From: Verrucomicrobiota bacterium
GTDB taxonomy: Bacteria; Verrucomicrobiota; Verrucomicrobiia; Limisphaerales; J093
Length of the DNA: 39,869 nucleotides
Assembly (NCBI GenBank): GCA_029556615.1
Contig: JAKQDD010000019.1
Span: 1-39,869, forward strand
Direction of reading: 5' to 3'
Shown: in pieces, positions 1-7,923 of the stretch
Position numbering within the stretch: position 1 is the stretch's first letter
How the letters are laid out: the number at the start of each line of letters is the position of its first letter
Position numbers and translations under genes: made by a program
The notes under the pieces: model-generated
What the model was told of the DNA's origin: nothing
Database searches by the model: none
What the model saw: the letters and a program-made list of their open reading frames with translations, nothing else

Positions 1-273
1 ACCGGACTCCTCCTTGTACCGGTCCATGCGCGGGCGGACGAAGACGCCCTTGGGGCAGAGGCGCCCAGCGGTGGCGCTGGGCATGGCCGAGCGCACGCCG
101 AACTTGCGCGCCTCGTAGCTGGCGGCGCAGACCACGCCGCGTTGCGTGGGCGGGGCGCCGACGACGACCGGCTTGCCGCGCAACGCCGGATTGTCGCGCT
201 GCTCGACTGAGGCGAAGAACGCGTCCATATCCAGGTGGGCGATGACGCGGTGCATCCGGAGGCAGGATGCCAT
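1..273 (-). CDS. dinB: DNA polymerase IV (Y-family), N-terminal part, cut by window edge
   Basis: Translation of the minus strand reads [17 protein letters not shown], then a segment with PVVVG and [16 protein letters not shown], and runs off the left edge at [12 protein letters not shown]. These are the N-terminal Y-family polymerase signatures: the catalytic metal-binding Asp of [11 protein letters not shown] and the steric-gate/fingers stretch [13 protein letters not shown]. Pol IV carries out low-fidelity translesion synthesis in the cytoplasm. Two in-frame ATG starts are possible, at 273 (MASCLRMHR) and at 255 ([11 protein letters not shown]). The 255 start gives the family's usual spacing to the first Asp (residue 9). 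About 90 residues are visible of roughly 350-400 expected. The small membrane protein upstream on the same strand is 182 bp away and need not be co-transcribed. Confidence 0.93.
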   Translation of the reverse strand, partial: MASCLRMHRVIAHLDMDAFFASVEQRDNPALRGKPVVVGAPPTQRGVVCAASYEARKFGVRSAMPSATAGRLCPKGVFVRPRMDRYKEESG

Positions 274-455
274 TTCCGGGACGATGAACCAAGGCCCTGG
301 ACTCGGCCGCGAGATGCGACCCCTGCAAGATGCTGGCTGGGGTGCCAACGAAGAGCCGAACGTTCAACGTGCAACGCTTAAGGCCCAACGCCCAAATGCC
401 CCGGCAGCAGGCCGGCCAATTGTTTTGTCGCCGTCGGCGGAAGCGACAGCCTTTA

Positions 456-716
456 TCACCGCCCAAGCCCGAGCAGAACGATCACGACGATCACGGACAT
501 CACCAGCAGAATGCCCGCGACAGTCAGTATCCGCCGCCGCTGCGCCGCCAGGAATGCCCCGGCCGCCTCCTGGTTCATGTAGAAACGGTCGTGATCGAGT
601 CCGACGAATACCCCGCGGGAGACCATCCTGTCGAAGACCCACGAGCGTCGCATTCCCACATCGGCAAAGGAAATCGCCCTGTCTGGGGAGGTTGCGCCTC
701 CGGGCGAGGTGTACAA
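456..716 (-). CDS. small C-terminally membrane-anchored protein of unknown function
   Basis: An 86-residue frame starting from TTG, or from an internal ATG at residue 22 (MRRSWVFDRM). It has a soluble N-terminal part with GMRRSWVFDRMVSRGVFVGLD and a basic cluster AAQRRR. It ends in one strong hydrophobic helix (ILTVAGILLVMSVIVVIVLLG) with almost no residues after it, the layout of a tail-anchored inner-membrane protein. The composition is protein-like, unlike the overlapping arginine-rich frames, which is why I prefer this frame. The rare TTG start is uncertain because an in-frame TAG lies only five codons upstream. I do not recognise a family. The gene lies upstream of dinB on the same strand. 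Confidence 0.55.
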   Translation of the reverse strand: MYTSPGGATSPDRAISFADVGMRRSWVFDRMVSRGVFVGLDHDRFYMNQEAAGAFLAAQRRRILTVAGILLVMSVIVVIVLLGLGR

Positions 717-1107
717 CGACCCCGAGGTCTATGGTGCCAAGCGACCGGTCTGGGACACCAGCCGTTGGTGAGCAGGGGAATGCGGTCGGCCCTCGGCTGC
801 GGCGGCCCAGGGTCCCCTCGCTTCGCTCGGCGGCAGGGCTCGCGAGCTGGAGCTCGCCAAACCGAGCCTTGCCGCCCCGATGCCGCCGGTCCTCGGACCT
901 CCTGCCCTTGACGGCGCTGGTCTTCAGCGAGACACTTGCCTTCGCAATGGAACTGCGAAGGGACATCAACCACCACAACAACCCCGAGCAGAACCCGAAA
1001 ACCACAGCTTAATTTCCCCGTTCCGTGGTCCAAAGAATGGGGTCCACCTCACCCCATCCGGCAGTCGTTTGGCACGTGTGACGAACCGGGCAAAAGAGCG
1101 CATCTTG
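717..1107. other. 391-bp intergenic stretch with a compound hairpin
   Basis: No convincing gene on either strand. Open frames here are arginine/proline-rich shadows. On the plus strand a short open stretch ending in PEVYGAKRPVWDTSRW-stop (stop near 773) looks protein-like but has no start codon, so I leave it out. The left part carries a strong nested stem-loop (829-876), and the right part should contain the promoter of the GH5-like gene starting at 1108. Confidence 0.5.
829..876. repeat. nested stem-loop, probably an intergenic palindromic repeat
   Basis: Outer arms of 14 bp (829-842 and 863-876) pair with one mismatch. Inside lies GCGAGCT-GG-AGCTCGC, a perfect 7-bp stem. There is no U-tract, so it is not a canonical terminator. 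It may be one copy of a REP-like family, which cannot be tested with a single window. Confidence 0.55.
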
Positions 1108-2265
1108 ATGAAATCCTCCGCGCGCAGAATCACCACGGTGGTGGCGGCTGTGCTGATCGGCTTCTGCTCAACGGTGGCGGGCGCCCAACGAACCGAAACG
1201 CAGTCTTCCCGATCCGCGCGTGAGTTTATCCGCGTCAGCAAGGACCGAACGCGTTTCGTCTTCTCAAACGGTCAACGCGAGTTCAGACCGTGGGGCTTCA
1301 ATTACGACCACGATGCCTCGAACCGGCTCCTGGAAGATTACTGGAAGGACGAGTGGGCAACGGTCAGCGGAGATTTCGAGGAGATGAAAGCCCTTGGAGC
1401 GAACACCGTCCGTGTCCATCTGCAAGTCGCCAGGTTCATGAACTCCGCCACAGAGCCGGATCGAGAATCGCTCGCACAGCTTGGTCGTCTGTTGCGTTTG
1501 GCCGAGACGAATCAGCTTCACCTCGATGTCACCGGCCTGGGCTGCTACCGGAGGAGGGATACGCCGAGGTGGTACAATGACTTGGGGGAAGCCCAACGGT
1601 GGGAGGTTCAAGCACGGTTTTGGGAAGCGGTTGCCGAGGTCTGCTCGGCCAGCCCGGCCGTATTCTGTTACGACCTGATGAACGAGCCAATCGTCTCGGA
1701 GGACAAACAGAACCGGGACTGGACGCCGGGCGAGTTCGCGGGCATGTGCTTCGTGCAGCGCCTAACCCTCGATCGCGCCGGCCGCAGCGAAAAGGAGGTG
1801 GCCAAGGCGTGGGTCGAAACGCTGGTCAAAGCGATCAGAAAGAAGGATCAAGGGCACCTCGTTACCGTCGGCGCCATCCCTTGGGCGTTGACCTTCCCCG
1901 GGGCCAAACCGCTGTTCTACTCGCAGGAGGTTGGAGCGAGTCTGGACTTTGTCAGTCTCCACTTCTATCCCAAGCGGGGTGAAGTGGATAAAGCGCTGCC
2001 GGCGCTTGCCGTCTACGATGTGGGCAAGCCGATCGTCATCGAGGAAATGTTTCCATTGAACTGCTCGACGAGGGAATTGGGTGCGTTCATCGAGGGATCG
2101 CGCCGGCTGGCGGTCGGCTGGCTCGGATTCTACTGGGGAAAGACCATTCCCGAATACAAGCAGAGCAAACCGGACATCGCCGCGTCGATGGCACTGGAAT
2201 GGCTCGATTACTTTGCCGCGAAGACGCCCGACATTCTCAACGTGCCCCCGAGAGTCGAGCGCTGA
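1108..2265 (+). CDS. secreted GH5-like (cellulase/mannanase-type) glycoside hydrolase
   Basis: 385 residues from ATG 1108. This start is chosen because it places a signal peptide (MKSSARRITTVVAAVLIGFCSTVAGA) at the N-terminus; the open frame extends further upstream without protein character. The body has the hallmarks of a retaining (beta/alpha)8 GH of the clan GH-A/GH5 type. These are WGFNYDHD near the first strand, the acid/base motif DLMNEP with Glu193, and a late strand ending VIEEMFP (Glu312 or Glu313) as nucleophile. It probably hydrolyses a beta-linked polysaccharide or oligosaccharide outside the cytoplasm, with the substrate not deducible. The ADH gene follows after 12 bp and is probably co-transcribed. 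Confidence 0.88.
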   Translation: MKSSARRITTVVAAVLIGFCSTVAGAQRTETQSSRSAREFIRVSKDRTRFVFSNGQREFRPWGFNYDHDASNRLLEDYWKDEWATVSGDFEEMKALGANTVRVHLQVARFMNSATEPDRESLAQLGRLLRLAETNQLHLDVTGLGCYRRRDTPRWYNDLGEAQRWEVQARFWEAVAEVCSASPAVFCYDLMNEPIVSEDKQNRDWTPGEFAGMCFVQRLTLDRAGRSEKEVAKAWVETLVKAIRKKDQGHLVTVGAIPWALTFPGAKPLFYSQEVGASLDFVSLHFYPKRGEVDKALPALAVYDVGKPIVIEEMFPLNCSTRELGAFIEGSRRLAVGWLGFYWGKTIPEYKQSKPDIAASMALEWLDYFAAKTPDILNVPPRVER

Positions 2266-2277
2266 GTTTCCTGCAAG

Positions 2278-3399
2278 ATGCTCGCTGTCATCTACGAACA
2301 ATTCCAGGGACCGCTGGAGCTCCGGCGGGTTTCCGATCCCACCCCACCACATGACGGCGTGGTGGTCCGAGTCGAGGCCAACGGCATCTGCCGGAGCGAT
2401 TGGCACGGGTGGCGAGGCCATGATCCGGACATTCGGCTGCCCCACGTACCGGGCCACGAATTGGCCGGCGTGATCGAGGCGGTGGGCGTTGGCGTCCGAC
2501 GCTGGCATCCGGGCGACCGCGTCACCGTCCCGTTTGCCGTCGGTTGCGGCGTCTGCCCCCAATGTATTTCCGGCAACCCGCAGGTCTGTGATGATTATTT
2601 CCAACCCGGCTTCACCGCATGGGGTTCGTTCGCCGAATTCGTCGCGCTTCCTCATGCGGACCAGAATCTGGTGCGCCTGCCGGATGAGTTGGGCTTTGTC
2701 GCTGCAGCCAGTCTGGGCTGTCGGTTCGCGACGTCCTTCCGCGCGGTGGTGCAACAGGGACGCGTCGTCCCGGGGGAATGGGTGGCGGTACACGGCTGTG
2801 GTGGAATTGGCTTGGCGGCCATCATGATCGCCTATGCCGCGGGCGCCCAGGTGATCGGGGTGGACGTGAGACCCGAAGCGCTGGCGTGCGCGCAGGTGCT
2901 GGGCGCAGTGCACACCCTGAACGCCAACAGCCAAGGCGACGTAGCGACAGCGATCCATGAGTTCACCGGCGGCGGGGCGCATTTGTCGATCGACGCCCTC
3001 GGCAGCCGGGCAACCAGTCGCAACTCGATCCTCTGTTTGCGCAAGCGGGGTCGGCATGCGCAGGTTGGATTGATGGTGGCGGAGGATCGGGACGCGCCCG
3101 TGCCGATGGCGTCAGTGATCGCCAGGGAGTTGGAAATCCTCGGTTGTCATGGGATGGCTGCCCAGGCCTATCCGTCGCTGCTCACCATGATCAGGGCGGG
3201 CAAACTCGATCCCCAGCGCTTGGTTGGAAAGACGGTCACGCTCGCCGAAGCGCCCGCCGCACTGATCGCTCTTGGGGCATTTGGCGGGACGGGTGTGACC
3301 GTCATTGACCGGTTTGACGCGACCTCCCACGCACCGGCCACCCTCATGCCGCCCCTCTCCTCCGTTCAGAGCGGGGGAGAAGCTGGCGAATCGGACTGA
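2278..3399 (+). CDS. zinc-dependent medium-chain alcohol dehydrogenase
   Basis: 373 residues. The catalytic zinc site is visible as Cys38 (GICRSDWHGW) and His60-Glu61 (PGHELAG). The structural zinc lobe is a complete four-cysteine set at Cys90, Cys93, Cys96 and Cys104. The Rossmann dinucleotide loop is HGCGGIGLAA near residues 172-180, followed by a GVDVRPEAL segment that should contact the cofactor ribose. It is a cytoplasmic NAD(P)-dependent alcohol/aldehyde oxidoreductase with unknown substrate. The last 20 or so residues (after VIDRFDATSH) look like read-through into intergenic sequence, so the C-terminus may be slightly longer than the ancestral protein. It lies 12 bp after the GH5-like gene, suggesting one operon. 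Confidence 0.93.
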   Translation: MLAVIYEQFQGPLELRRVSDPTPPHDGVVVRVEANGICRSDWHGWRGHDPDIRLPHVPGHELAGVIEAVGVGVRRWHPGDRVTVPFAVGCGVCPQCISGNPQVCDDYFQPGFTAWGSFAEFVALPHADQNLVRLPDELGFVAAASLGCRFATSFRAVVQQGRVVPGEWVAVHGCGGIGLAAIMIAYAAGAQVIGVDVRPEALACAQVLGAVHTLNANSQGDVATAIHEFTGGGAHLSIDALGSRATSRNSILCLRKRGRHAQVGLMVAEDRDAPVPMASVIARELEILGCHGMAAQAYPSLLTMIRAGKLDPQRLVGKTVTLAEAPAALIALGAFGGTGVTVIDRFDATSHAPATLMPPLSSVQSGGEAGESD

Positions 3400-3525
3400 G
3401 GGGGACCGGTCTCGCCGGGTTCCAAGTCCTGCGAATCACGGCGACCCCATGCGGAAGCTTCGCGACTTCCACCAGACGCCCGAGCTTGGTCACTCCAGCC
3501 CCATCTGAAGGCGTTTGATGGCGCG

Positions 3526-4420
3526 TCAGAACCTCACCTTCTGGGCCATGTCCTGGCTGTGTTCATCCCGCAGGTGGCCGTAGACCTTCATGGCGAGGGC
3601 GCCGCCGTCTTTGTGGCCGAGCCAGCGACTGACGGTGGGGATGTCGACGCCGGATTCGATGCAGCGGGTGGCGAACAGGTGGCGCAGGTCGTGGTGGGTG
3701 ATGCGCGTTATGCCGACCGTGCGCGCGGCGCGGTCCATGGCTTTCTGGGATTCCTGCACCCGCATCACGGGGGCTTCGGGCGGTTCGGATGGCCGGGAAG
3801 AGCGAAGGCGCAAGAGCAGGGCTTCCATGTCGGCGATCATCGGCACCAGCCTCGGTTCGCCGTTCTTGGTCACGCGCAGCCGGATCTCTTTGCGGCCGAA
3901 ATCGCAGTCGGCCCAGATGACGATGGCGGCTTCCGCTCGATGCAGCGCTTCGAGATGAACCGGGCGGGGTTGTTCGATCGAGCGCCCCGCTCGATGGCGC
4001 ACTCGGCTCGTTTGTCGCGGATGAAGTCCGCCAGACGGAGCTTGGCAACGGTGAAGACCTTGGTTTTCAGGCTTGGGGTCTGTGCAAAAACTACTTCCGA
4101 TTTTGGCGGGAGCGCCACCGGGCCCGATGCGAGGACCTCGGCGAGCTCGGTCGAGGCGCCCGAGGGAGGGAGTGTATCCTCTGAGATACTTGACCGACCG
4201 AGGAACGACGCAGCGGGCCCGGTGCCGCCCCGCCCCGGAGGGCTGGGGGGATTTGGCTCGCTGGCTTCGTTGCTCCTCAGTCACAGAGGTCAAGGCTATG
4301 CTCCTTCGTCGCGCCTCGCCAGCGAGCCAAATCCCCTCCAGCAAAACCGGAATTAATTTTTGCACAGACCCTTACCCGAAAGAGCTTGCGACCGACGCGC
4401 ACTTGGGCAGAGTACGAACT
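3526..4420 (-). pseudogene. tyrosine recombinase (phage-type integrase) relic, split by a MITE
   Basis: The C-terminal half keeps HHDLRHLFATRC (the H-x-x-R box) and WLGHKDGGALAMKVYGHL (His/Trp and nucleophile Tyr). The N-terminal part is in other frames: YSAQVRVGRKLFRV before the MITE and SLKTKVFTVAKLRLADFIRDK after it. The segment that should hold the first catalytic Arg is missing: the sequence jumps from FISKR to EAAIVIWADCDFGRKEIRLRVTKNG with a frame change. There is no start codon, because an in-frame TAA lies at 4421-4423 just before the tRNA. So this is a dead gene with a truncated 5' end, an internal deletion and an insertion. It sits beside tRNA-Ile, consistent with an old integrative element, but no duplicated tRNA 3' end (att site) is seen. 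Confidence 0.85.
4075..4370. mobile_element. 296-bp MITE inserted in the integrase relic, 3-bp CTT duplication
   Basis: Terminal inverted repeats begin GGGTCTGTGCAAAAA on the left (4076-4090) and are matched by its reverse complement on the right (4357-4371). Similarity continues imperfectly for another 15 bp (CTACTTCCGATTTTGG versus TTAATTCCGGTTTTGC). The trinucleotide CTT flanks both ends (4072-4074 and 4371-4373). Removing the insert plus one CTT restores the integrase reading FRVSLKTKVF exactly in frame. Inside are two further stem-loops: 19-bp perfect arms at 4247-4265 and 4318-4336, and arms around CACCGGGCCCG near 4116-4128 and 4213-4226. No transposase is encoded, so mobilisation must be in trans. 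Confidence 0.88.
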
Positions 4421-4425
4421 TTATT

Positions 4426-4501
4426 GGGCCCATAGCTCAGGGGTTAGAGCAGGCGACTCATAATCGCTTGGTCGGGGGTTCGAATCCCTCTGGGCCCACC
4501 A
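4426..4501 (+). tRNA. tRNA-Ile2 (anticodon CAT, expected to be lysidine-modified)
   Basis: A full 76-nt cloverleaf. The acceptor stem GGGCCCA (4426-4432) pairs with TGGGCCC (4491-4497), followed by discriminator A and an encoded CCA. The anticodon CAT lies at 4459-4461 in loop CTCATAA, and the T-arm holds GGTTCGAATCC. The D-arm to anticodon-arm segment is almost identical to my recollection of E. coli ileX, pointing to the minor isoleucine tRNA that TilS converts to read AUA rather than a Met tRNA. The 3' base of the encoded CCA is also the first base of repeat copy A. Confidence 0.95.
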
Positions 4502-4782
4502 GAGTCCTCGACCTGTAGAATTCGATGTCAACAGATCAAGTTTGGCACCTCCGGTTCCAGACCAACCCTCCTTCCGTCGAGGACTCTACGTTAGCAAGGC
4601 GCGGAGGCAGGGGGCCCCGCTGCCCCACACAGTTCCTCTGGACTGTAGAGTCCACTCCTGAGGCCTGAGTCGAGCGAAGCTGCTTCAACCTGACGAGGCT
4701 TCGCTTCAGGCCGACGAGGCTGCCATGAGACATCGGAAAACCCAACGCGACATGCCTCATCGGTCTGAGGCGCGCCTCGCTA
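4501..4782 (+). repeat. TAG-ended double-hairpin repeat, copy A (long form, 282 bp)
   Basis: Left hairpin arms AGAGTCCTCGAC (4501-4512) and GTCGAGGACTCT (4576-4587). Second hairpin arms TTAGCAAGGCGCG (from 4591) and CGCGCCTCGCTA (4771-4782). The loop of hairpin 2 is about 165 bp here against about 65 bp in copies B and C, and it contains two diverged 20-bp direct repeats (…CTGACGAGGCTTCGC / …GCCGACGAGGCTGCC). The left end starts on the final A of tRNA-Ile. At the right end the reverse-strand TAG is the stop codon of a PIN-toxin relic. Confidence 0.88.
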
Positions 4783-4836
4783 GGGTTTGACCTTCAGGCC
4801 TGCCGCGGTGGCGAGGGCCTTCTGGCGATTACCATC
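4780..4836 (-). pseudogene. PIN-domain toxin C-terminal remnant
   Basis: Only the last 18 residues remain: DGNRQKALATAAGLKVKP followed by TAG. This matches the usual end of VapC/PIN toxins, where a (D/T)xRQxxLAxAAGL segment closes the domain. The stop codon is the first three inward bases of repeat copy A. It overlaps the end of the Phd-like remnant in another frame, which implies that the whole toxin body was deleted. Recognition rests on a short stretch. Confidence 0.5.
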
Positions 4837-4921
4837 GGCCTTCCTCCCGTTCGCGCAACACGGCGTTCGGAAGGATCGTGTCGCCGAAGACGGCCCTGGC
4901 GCGGGCCGCGAAGTCGGGCAT
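4829..4921 (-). pseudogene. Phd/YefM-type antitoxin C-terminal remnant
   Basis: The frame MPDFAARARAVFGDTILPNAVLREREEGRW-stop resembles the C-terminal, toxin-binding tail of Phd-family antitoxins (PDF-x-AR-x-R-x-(V/I)(F/Y)GD). The DNA-binding N-terminal domain is missing and is replaced by the hairpin repeat at 4917-5015. Its order before the PIN remnant on the same strand is the normal antitoxin-then-toxin order. It is non-functional as it stands. Confidence 0.6.
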
Positions 4922-5015
4922 CCAAATCCGCGATAACCCCGGACTGCGCGACTCAAAGGCGTCTGGTTCAGTCCAGGAGGTTGAGCCGCAAGGGACGCTT
5001 ACGCGCGGATTTGGG
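4917..5015. repeat. second repeat family, copy 1: about 99-bp hairpin element
   Basis: Outer arms CCAAATCCGCG (4922-4932) and CGCGGATTTGG (5004-5014) are perfect inverted repeats. The inner arm GGACTG pairs with CAGTCC. A close relative at 23428-23525 keeps the outer arms and the segment AGGAGGTTGAGCCGCAAGGGA while its inner stem changes on both sides. It lies between the Phd remnant and the gene starting at 5068. Confidence 0.82.
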
Positions 5016-5067
5016 TCCTTGCGCTTGGGTTGCAGTTTCCGCATCAACACGTCATAAATGGCGCGCT

Positions 5068-7923
5068 GTGAGACTCCCCTTGTTGCTGGCATGGCTTGTG
5101 GCGCCCGGGCTGCTGGGCGCGGCTCCCGACGCGTTCAATATGGTGTGGGATTCCCCGAGCCGGGATCACCACGGCTCGATGCCCCTGGGCAACGGGGACA
5201 TCGCTCTCAACGCGTGGATGACGTCCGACGGCGACCTGCACTTCTATATCGGCAAGACGGACGCCTGGGACGACCAGGGACGCCTCGTGAAGGTCGGCAA
5301 GGTGCGGGTGCATTTCGAGCCGAGCCTGCTCTCGGCCGGCGCCCGGTTCCGCCAGGAGCTGAATCTGGCCGGAGGGGAGATGGAGATCCGGATTGGGCGC
5401 CCGGCTGGTGCGGCCGGTGGCACGGCGGCCAACGCCGCTGGCAGCCCGGCCCCAGCCGCCGCCGCGGCGGCGGGCGCGGGCGCGGGCGGGTCGACGGTCC
5501 GGCTCTGGGTGGATGCGCAGCACCCGGTGATTGAGGTCACGGCGGAGACGGCGGTGCCGGTGACAGCGACGGCGTTTGTCGAGCTCTGGCGGACGAACCG
5601 GCGGGAGATCCGGTCGCTGGAGGTCAGCGACGTGCTGCAGGGGTACCGGACGCCGGAGGGCAAGCCGGCGACGCTCATTGTCGAGCCGGACACGGTGTTT
5701 GCGGGCCTGCGCGATCGGGTGGGCTGGTGCCATCACAACATCAAGTCGGTGGGCCCGCAGCTGCTGGCGGAGACGCAGGGTCTGACCGGGTTCCCTCAGC
5801 CGGATCCGCTGTTGCATCGGACGTTCGGCGCGCTGGTCAGCGTCGTCGGGGGCGAACGGCTGGACGACCTCCGGCTGCGCTCGCCGCTCGGGACGCGCCA
5901 TCGGTTCGGGGTTGTGGTGCTGACGCGGCATCCGTCCACGCCCGAGCGCTGGCGGGAGGAGGCCGAGAACCTGGCGCGACGGATCGAGTCGCTGGATTTC
6001 GACGCGCGGCGTGCGGAGCACGGCCGGTGGTGGAATGCGTTTTGGGGGCGGAGCTGGATCCGCGCCTCGGCGGCGTCGGGGGCGGCGGGCCCGGTCGAGT
6101 CGATGGTCCCCACGAACCGGCATCCGGTGCGGGTGGGATGCGACCAGGAGGGCGGCAACCGGTTTGCCGGCGAGCTGGGGCGTGTCAGTGTCCTGAGCCG
6201 GGCGCTTGACGACGCGGAGGTTGCGGCGCTGGCGGGGCTGGCGCGGGACGGGACCGCACCGGCGCAGCCGGGGCTGGTATCCAGCGTATGCGGACCCGAG
6301 CCGGGAGCTCGCATCGAGGAATGGGCGGGCCAGCCAACACCCGGGCTGACCCTCGAGGCCTGGGTGCGGCCGGAGGCGTTGCCGGGGAGTGGGGCGCGGA
6401 TCGTGGACAAGATCACGCCTGGGGGGAGCGACGGGTTCCTTCTGGACACGCATCCGGGCAACAGCCTGCGGTTCATCTGCGGCGAAGCGATCCTGCAGCG
6501 GGAGAACGCGGTGCCGGCGGGCCGCTGGACGCATGTCGCGGCCGTCGCGGACAGCGCCGGGGGCGGCTGTCGACTTTACGTGGAAGGCCAGCGTGTGGCG
6601 GAGACGACGGGTGGTTCGGCGGGGGACGAAGCGGCGCTGGTCAGCCAGATGTATCATCTCCAGCGGTTCATCACGGCGTGTGCCGGCCGCGGCGCGTATC
6701 CGATCAAGTTCAACGGGTCGCTGTTCACGGTTCCGCCAGGTCCGACCGCCGCGGACCCGGACTATCGCCGGTGGGGTCCCGGGTACTGGTGGCAGAACAC
6801 GCGTCTGCCGTACCTCAGCCTTTGCGCGTCCGGCGATATCGACCTCATGCGTCCGTTGTTCCGGATGTACGCGGACGAGCTGCTGCCGCTGTGCAAGTAT
6901 CGGACCCGGCATTACCTCGGCCACGACGGCGCGTTTTATCCGGAGTGCATCCACTTCTGGGGGGCGATCTTCGGCGAGACCTACGGCTGGACGCCGTTCG
7001 CGCAACGGGCGGACAAGCTGCAGGAGAGCGGCTGGCACAAATGGGAATGGGTGGGCGGGCTCGAGCTGTGCTGGCTGATGCTGGATGCGGCCGAATACAC
7101 CGAGGACACCGCGTTTCTTCGCCAAACGGCCTTGCCGTTTGCGCGGGAGATTCTGACGTTCTTCGACCAGCATTATCCGACGAACGCGCAGGGCGAACTC
7201 GTGATGCACCCGTCCCAGGCGCTCGAGACCTGGTGGCGCTGCACCAACGCGATGCCGGAGCTGGCCGGCTGCCGGGCGGTGACCGAACGGCTGCTTGCCC
7301 TGCCCGCGGAGATCGCGCCGCCTGCGGATCGCGCTTTGTGGCGGCAACTGCACGGCAAGCTGCCGCCCTTGCCCCTGCGGACCGTCAACGGGCGGACCGC
7401 GCTCGCGCCTGCGGCAACCTACGATCAGAAGTCCAACATCGAGAACCCGGAGCTCTACGCCGTGTTCCCGTTCCGGCTGATCGCGGTGGGGAAGCCCAAT
7501 CTGGACTGGGGCATTGCCGCGCTCGAGCATCGGTGGGACCGTGGCCACTCGGGTTGGCGGCAGGACGACCTGTTCATGGCCTATCTAGGGTTGGCCGACG
7601 ACGCCCGCAAGAACCTCGTCGCCCGCGCCCGGAGCCACGACCCCAACGAGCGGTTCCCGGCGTTCTGGGGGCCGAACTACGATTGGACGCCCGACCAGGA
7701 CCACGGGGGAGTGCTGATGAAGGCCCTGCAAGCGATGCTGTTGCAGGCGGACGGGCGTCGGCTATTTCTGTTCCCGGCCTGGCCCCGGCACTGGGATGTC
7801 GAGTTCAAACTCGATGCCCCCTACCGCACCACGATCGAAGGGGTGTATCGCGGCGGCCGGCTCGAGACCTTGCGTGTCACTCCGGAGGCGCGCCGGGCGG
7901 ATGTGGTGATCGAGGCCCGGTGA
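5068..7923 (+). CDS. secreted DUF5703/GH95-like glycosidase-fold protein with LamG insert
   Basis: 951 residues from GTG 5068. This start is chosen because it gives a clean signal peptide, MRLPLLLAWLVAPGLLGAA; an upstream TTG at 4981 would lie inside a repeat. The N-terminal beta-rich domain (about 20-330; NMVWDSPSRDHHGSMPLGNGDIALNAW) is typical of the DUF5703 family related to GH95 enzymes. A low-complexity Ala/Gly patch occupies about 112-141. Around 350-525 a LamG/concanavalin-like module (LEAWVRPEALPGSGARIVDK, RWTHVAAVAD) interrupts the catalytic fold. The (alpha/alpha)6-type region resumes at YHLQRFITACAGRG and continues to the C-terminus. Likely an extracytoplasmic glycan hydrolase; substrate and catalytic residues not assigned. 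Its 3' end overlaps the convergent HEAT gene by 47 bp. Confidence 0.85.
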   Translation: MRLPLLLAWLVAPGLLGAAPDAFNMVWDSPSRDHHGSMPLGNGDIALNAWMTSDGDLHFYIGKTDAWDDQGRLVKVGKVRVHFEPSLLSAGARFRQELNLAGGEMEIRIGRPAGAAGGTAANAAGSPAPAAAAAAGAGAGGSTVRLWVDAQHPVIEVTAETAVPVTATAFVELWRTNRREIRSLEVSDVLQGYRTPEGKPATLIVEPDTVFAGLRDRVGWCHHNIKSVGPQLLAETQGLTGFPQPDPLLHRTFGALVSVVGGERLDDLRLRSPLGTRHRFGVVVLTRHPSTPERWREEAENLARRIESLDFDARRAEHGRWWNAFWGRSWIRASAASGAAGPVESMVPTNRHPVRVGCDQEGGNRFAGELGRVSVLSRALDDAEVAALAGLARDGTAPAQPGLVSSVCGPEPGARIEEWAGQPTPGLTLEAWVRPEALPGSGARIVDKITPGGSDGFLLDTHPGNSLRFICGEAILQRENAVPAGRWTHVAAVADSAGGGCRLYVEGQRVAETTGGSAGDEAALVSQMYHLQRFITACAGRGAYPIKFNGSLFTVPPGPTAADPDYRRWGPGYWWQNTRLPYLSLCASGDIDLMRPLFRMYADELLPLCKYRTRHYLGHDGAFYPECIHFWGAIFGETYGWTPFAQRADKLQESGWHKWEWVGGLELCWLMLDAAEYTEDTAFLRQTALPFAREILTFFDQHYPTNAQGELVMHPSQALETWWRCTNAMPELAGCRAVTERLLALPAEIAPPADRALWRQLHGKLPPLPLRTVNGRTALAPAATYDQKSNIENPELYAVFPFRLIAVGKPNLDWGIAALEHRWDRGHSGWRQDDLFMAYLGLADDARKNLVARARSHDPNERFPAFWGPNYDWTPDQDHGGVLMKALQAMLLQADGRRLFLFPAWPRHWDVEFKLDAPYRTTIEGVYRGGRLETLRVTPEARRADVVIEAR

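Noticed and set aside
364..1005. 213-residue minus-strand frame covering the small membrane protein region
   Set aside because: Arg/Gly/Ala-rich composition and no domains; the overlapping frame 456-716 has a proper transmembrane helix.
3526..4365. Intact 279-residue integrase from ATG 4365
   Set aside because: Its first 100 residues are MITE sequence and frameshifted DNA; the catalytic Arg-I segment is absent.
4426..4501. Calling the CAT-anticodon tRNA a methionine tRNA
   Set aside because: The D-arm and anticodon-arm sequence matches the minor isoleucine tRNA (Ile2) pattern much better than initiator or elongator Met tRNA.
5044..7548. 834-residue minus-strand frame opposite the DUF5703 gene
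   Set aside because: Arg/Pro-rich shadow without domain signatures.
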